A DNA stretch of 64,000 nucleotides from Oceanobacillus chungangensis (GTDB taxonomy: Bacteria > Bacillota > Bacilli > Bacillales > Amphibacillaceae): the NCBI RefSeq assembly GCF_003369565.1, contig NZ_PIOD01000029.1, positions 19,211 to 83,210 on the forward strand. Direction: 5' to 3'. The notes below the pieces were generated by a model. The model was not told the DNA's origin and ran no database searches. It saw only the letters and a program-made list of their open reading frames with translations. Below are positions 62,752 through 64,000 of this stretch, one piece after another (position 1 is the first letter of the stretch; every line of letters starts with the position of its first letter). Both the position numbers and the translations under genes were made by a program.

Positions 62752-62828
62752 GGTCCGGTAGTTCAGTTGGTTAGAATGCCTGCCTGTCACGCAGGAGGTC
62801 GCGGGTTCGAGTCCCGTCCGGACCGCCA
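62752..62828 (+). tRNA. tRNA-Asp (GTC)
   Basis: Acceptor GGTCCGG/CCGGACC, anticodon GTC, encoded CCA. Confidence 0.97.
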
Positions 62829-62832
62829 TTAA

Positions 62833-62907
62833 TGGGCTATAGCCAAGCGGTAAGGCATCGGGTTTTGATCCCGTGTATCCTAGGTTCGAATCCTAGTAGC
62901 CCAGCCA
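62833..62907 (+). tRNA. tRNA-Gln (TTG)
   Basis: Acceptor TGGGCTA/TAGCCCA, anticodon TTG, encoded CCA; four bases after tRNA-Asp. Confidence 0.97.
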
Positions 62908-63014
62908 TTTCTAAGTTTGTTTCAGTCATATAATTAAATGTATGCATGAGATTACTTATACTATTTAGAAATAGTATTTTTTTATTAGAAAAAACATTCA
63001 AGTATTTTTAATGT

Positions 63015-63087
63015 GAGCCATTAGCTCAGTCGGTAGAGCATTTGACTTTTAATCAAAGGGTCGAAGGTTCGAATCCTTCATGGCTCA
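63015..63087 (+). tRNA. tRNA-Lys (TTT)
   Basis: Acceptor GAGCCAT/ATGGCTC, anticodon TTT, no encoded CCA. Confidence 0.97.
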
Positions 63088-63133
63088 TCAATAACATTTA
63101 AAGTAATATTTCTTCAGTTAGAAGAACAACTAC

Positions 63134-63217
<84 letters not shown>

Positions 63218-63279
63218 CTTTAAAAAGCCTTGCTATTAACTCTTAGAAATGTTAGAATCTATATCTTCACTATTTTCAA

Positions 63280-63356
63280 GCGCCCGTAGCTCAATTGGAT
63301 AGAGCGTTTGACTACGGATCAAGAGGTTAGGGGTTCGACTCCTCTCGGGCGCGCCA
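63280..63356 (+). tRNA. tRNA-Arg (ACG)
   Basis: Acceptor GCGCCCG/CGGGCGC, anticodon ACG (wobble A, expected inosine), encoded CCA. Confidence 0.97.
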
Positions 63357-63362
63357 TTATTC

Positions 63363-63439
63363 CGGGAAGTAGCTCAGCTTGGTAGAGCACTTGGTTTGGG
63401 ACCAAGGGGTCGCAGGTTCGAATCCTGTCTTCCCGACCA
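63363..63439 (+). tRNA. tRNA-Pro (TGG)
   Basis: Acceptor CGGGAAG/CTTCCCG, anticodon loop TTTGGGA, encoded CCA. Confidence 0.97.
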
Positions 63440-63466
63440 GTGAAGCTTTTAGGAAATGTTATATAT

Positions 63467-63540
63467 GCGGGTGTAGTTTAGTGGTAAAACCTCAGCCTTC
63501 CAAGCTGATGATGAGGGTTCGATTCCCTTCACCCGCTCCA
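63467..63540 (+). tRNA. tRNA-Gly (TCC)
   Basis: Acceptor GCGGGTG/CACCCGC, anticodon TCC, encoded CCA. Confidence 0.97.
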
Positions 63541-63555
63541 AATAATTTATTATTT

Positions 63556-63629
<74 letters not shown>

Positions 63630-63651
63630 TCGCACTTTTTTTAAAAAAGTG

Positions 63652-63680
63652 TTGACTTGTTAAATGAAAAATGATATTGT
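63652..63680 (+). promoter_or_regulatory. rRNA promoter P1
   Basis: TTGACT (63652-63657), 17 bases, TATTGT (63675-63680). Confidence 0.75.
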
Positions 63681-63725
63681 ATAAAAGTTGTTAAAAAAAC
63701 AACAGTAAATAACTTGAAAAAGTTG

Positions 63726-63755
63726 TTGACAATAAGAATTGATTTATGATATATT
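63726..63755 (+). promoter_or_regulatory. rRNA promoter P2
   Basis: TTGACA (63726-63731), 18 bases, extended -10 TGATATATT (TATATT 63750-63755). Confidence 0.8.
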
Positions 63756-63788
63756 AACTGAGCTGCTTTTGACAAGCAACTTAACATT

Positions 63789-63812
63789 TGCTCTTTGAAA
63801 ACTGAACAAAAC
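63789..63812 (+). promoter_or_regulatory. boxA-type antitermination leader of the rRNA operon
   Basis: The conserved leader TGCTCTTTGAAAACTGAAC found before 16S genes of Firmicutes, placed ~30 bases after P2. Confidence 0.75.
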
Positions 63813-63927
63813 AACCAGTATGTCAATGAAAAGAAACTTGTTTTCTTTTCAATAAAACAAGAAGGTAACACTTCTTAAAGCTAAGACATTATATGAAATT
63901 GATTGGTGTCAATTTCAATTCAAACAC

Positions 63928-64000
63928 TTTATTGGAGAGTTTGATCTTGGCTCAGGACGAACGCTGGCGGCGTGCCTAATACATGCAAGTCGAGCGCAGG
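63928..64000 (+). rRNA. 16S ribosomal RNA, 5' end only (cut by window edge)
   Basis: TTTATTGGAGAGTTTGATC followed by TTGGCTCAGGACGAACGC and the universal ..GGCGGCGTGCCTAATACATG stretch. T replaces the usual second C of GATCCTGG. The exact 5' end is estimated by comparison with Bacillus 16S. Confidence 0.95.

Noticed and set aside
63633..63651. CACTTTTTT/AAAAAAGTG hairpin between tRNA-Ile and rRNA P1
   Set aside because: Too small a loop and A/T stem; may be a weak terminator but not supportable.

Overview
The window is a low-GC Firmicute chromosome segment from the family Bacillaceae, most like Oceanobacillus, Virgibacillus or Ornithinibacillus. Three things point there: the B. subtilis-like gene order cshA–ydbST–ydcA–acpS–ydcC–ndoAI/ndoA–rsbRSTUVW–sigB–rsbX–tex–sprT followed by a tRNA cluster and a 16S gene; sporulation-associated genes (YteA, YppG); and consistent AGGAGG ribosome binding sites with many TTG and GTG starts. 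The genus is an inference; the 16S gene is cut off about 70 bases in.

Layout. 1–7.5 kb: the end of a polar amino-acid ABC transporter operon, glutathione peroxidase, small membrane proteins, the tRNA hydroxylase TrhO, a cold-shock protein, a YkwC-type dehydrogenase, YteA and a zinc-ribbon membrane protein. 7.7–11.6 kb: an HtrA protease divergent from a CssRS-like two-component system (secretion stress). 11.7–19.6 kb: TypA, then a trehalose locus (treP, treA, treR) with two TreR operators. 19.6–28 kb: a DDAH-like hydrolase, an ABC-2 transporter, a CapA-type lipoprotein, an M48 protease with a DUF1129/HAAS-like partner, and a PadR regulator. 28–34 kb: a thioredoxin, an acetyltransferase and a YkoGH-type two-component system followed by three PepSY-domain proteins, two of them behind near-identical putative response-regulator sites. 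34–43 kb: an uncharacterised proteasome-like N-terminal-threonine hydrolase candidate, a GsiB-like KGG stress protein behind a sigma-B-like promoter, a frameshifted 5'-nucleotidase, MarR, YppG, an esterase, DegV and a DMT transporter. 43–62 kb: the conserved cshA-to-sprT block with the complete sigma-B partner-switching module; alr is missing from its usual place and katA is inserted. 62.4–64 kb: 11 tRNA genes, tandem rRNA promoters and the 16S start.

The least explained content is intergenic. One MITE-like repeat family (about 370 bp full length, two hairpin arms, imperfect inverted ends) occurs at least four times plus decayed copies, one of them between treP and treA. A second structured repeat of about 100 bp occurs twice, and a short hairpin repeat occurs twice. 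The coding feature most worth following up is the proteasome-like protein at 34.2–35.5 kb. No CRISPR array, prophage or transposase was seen.
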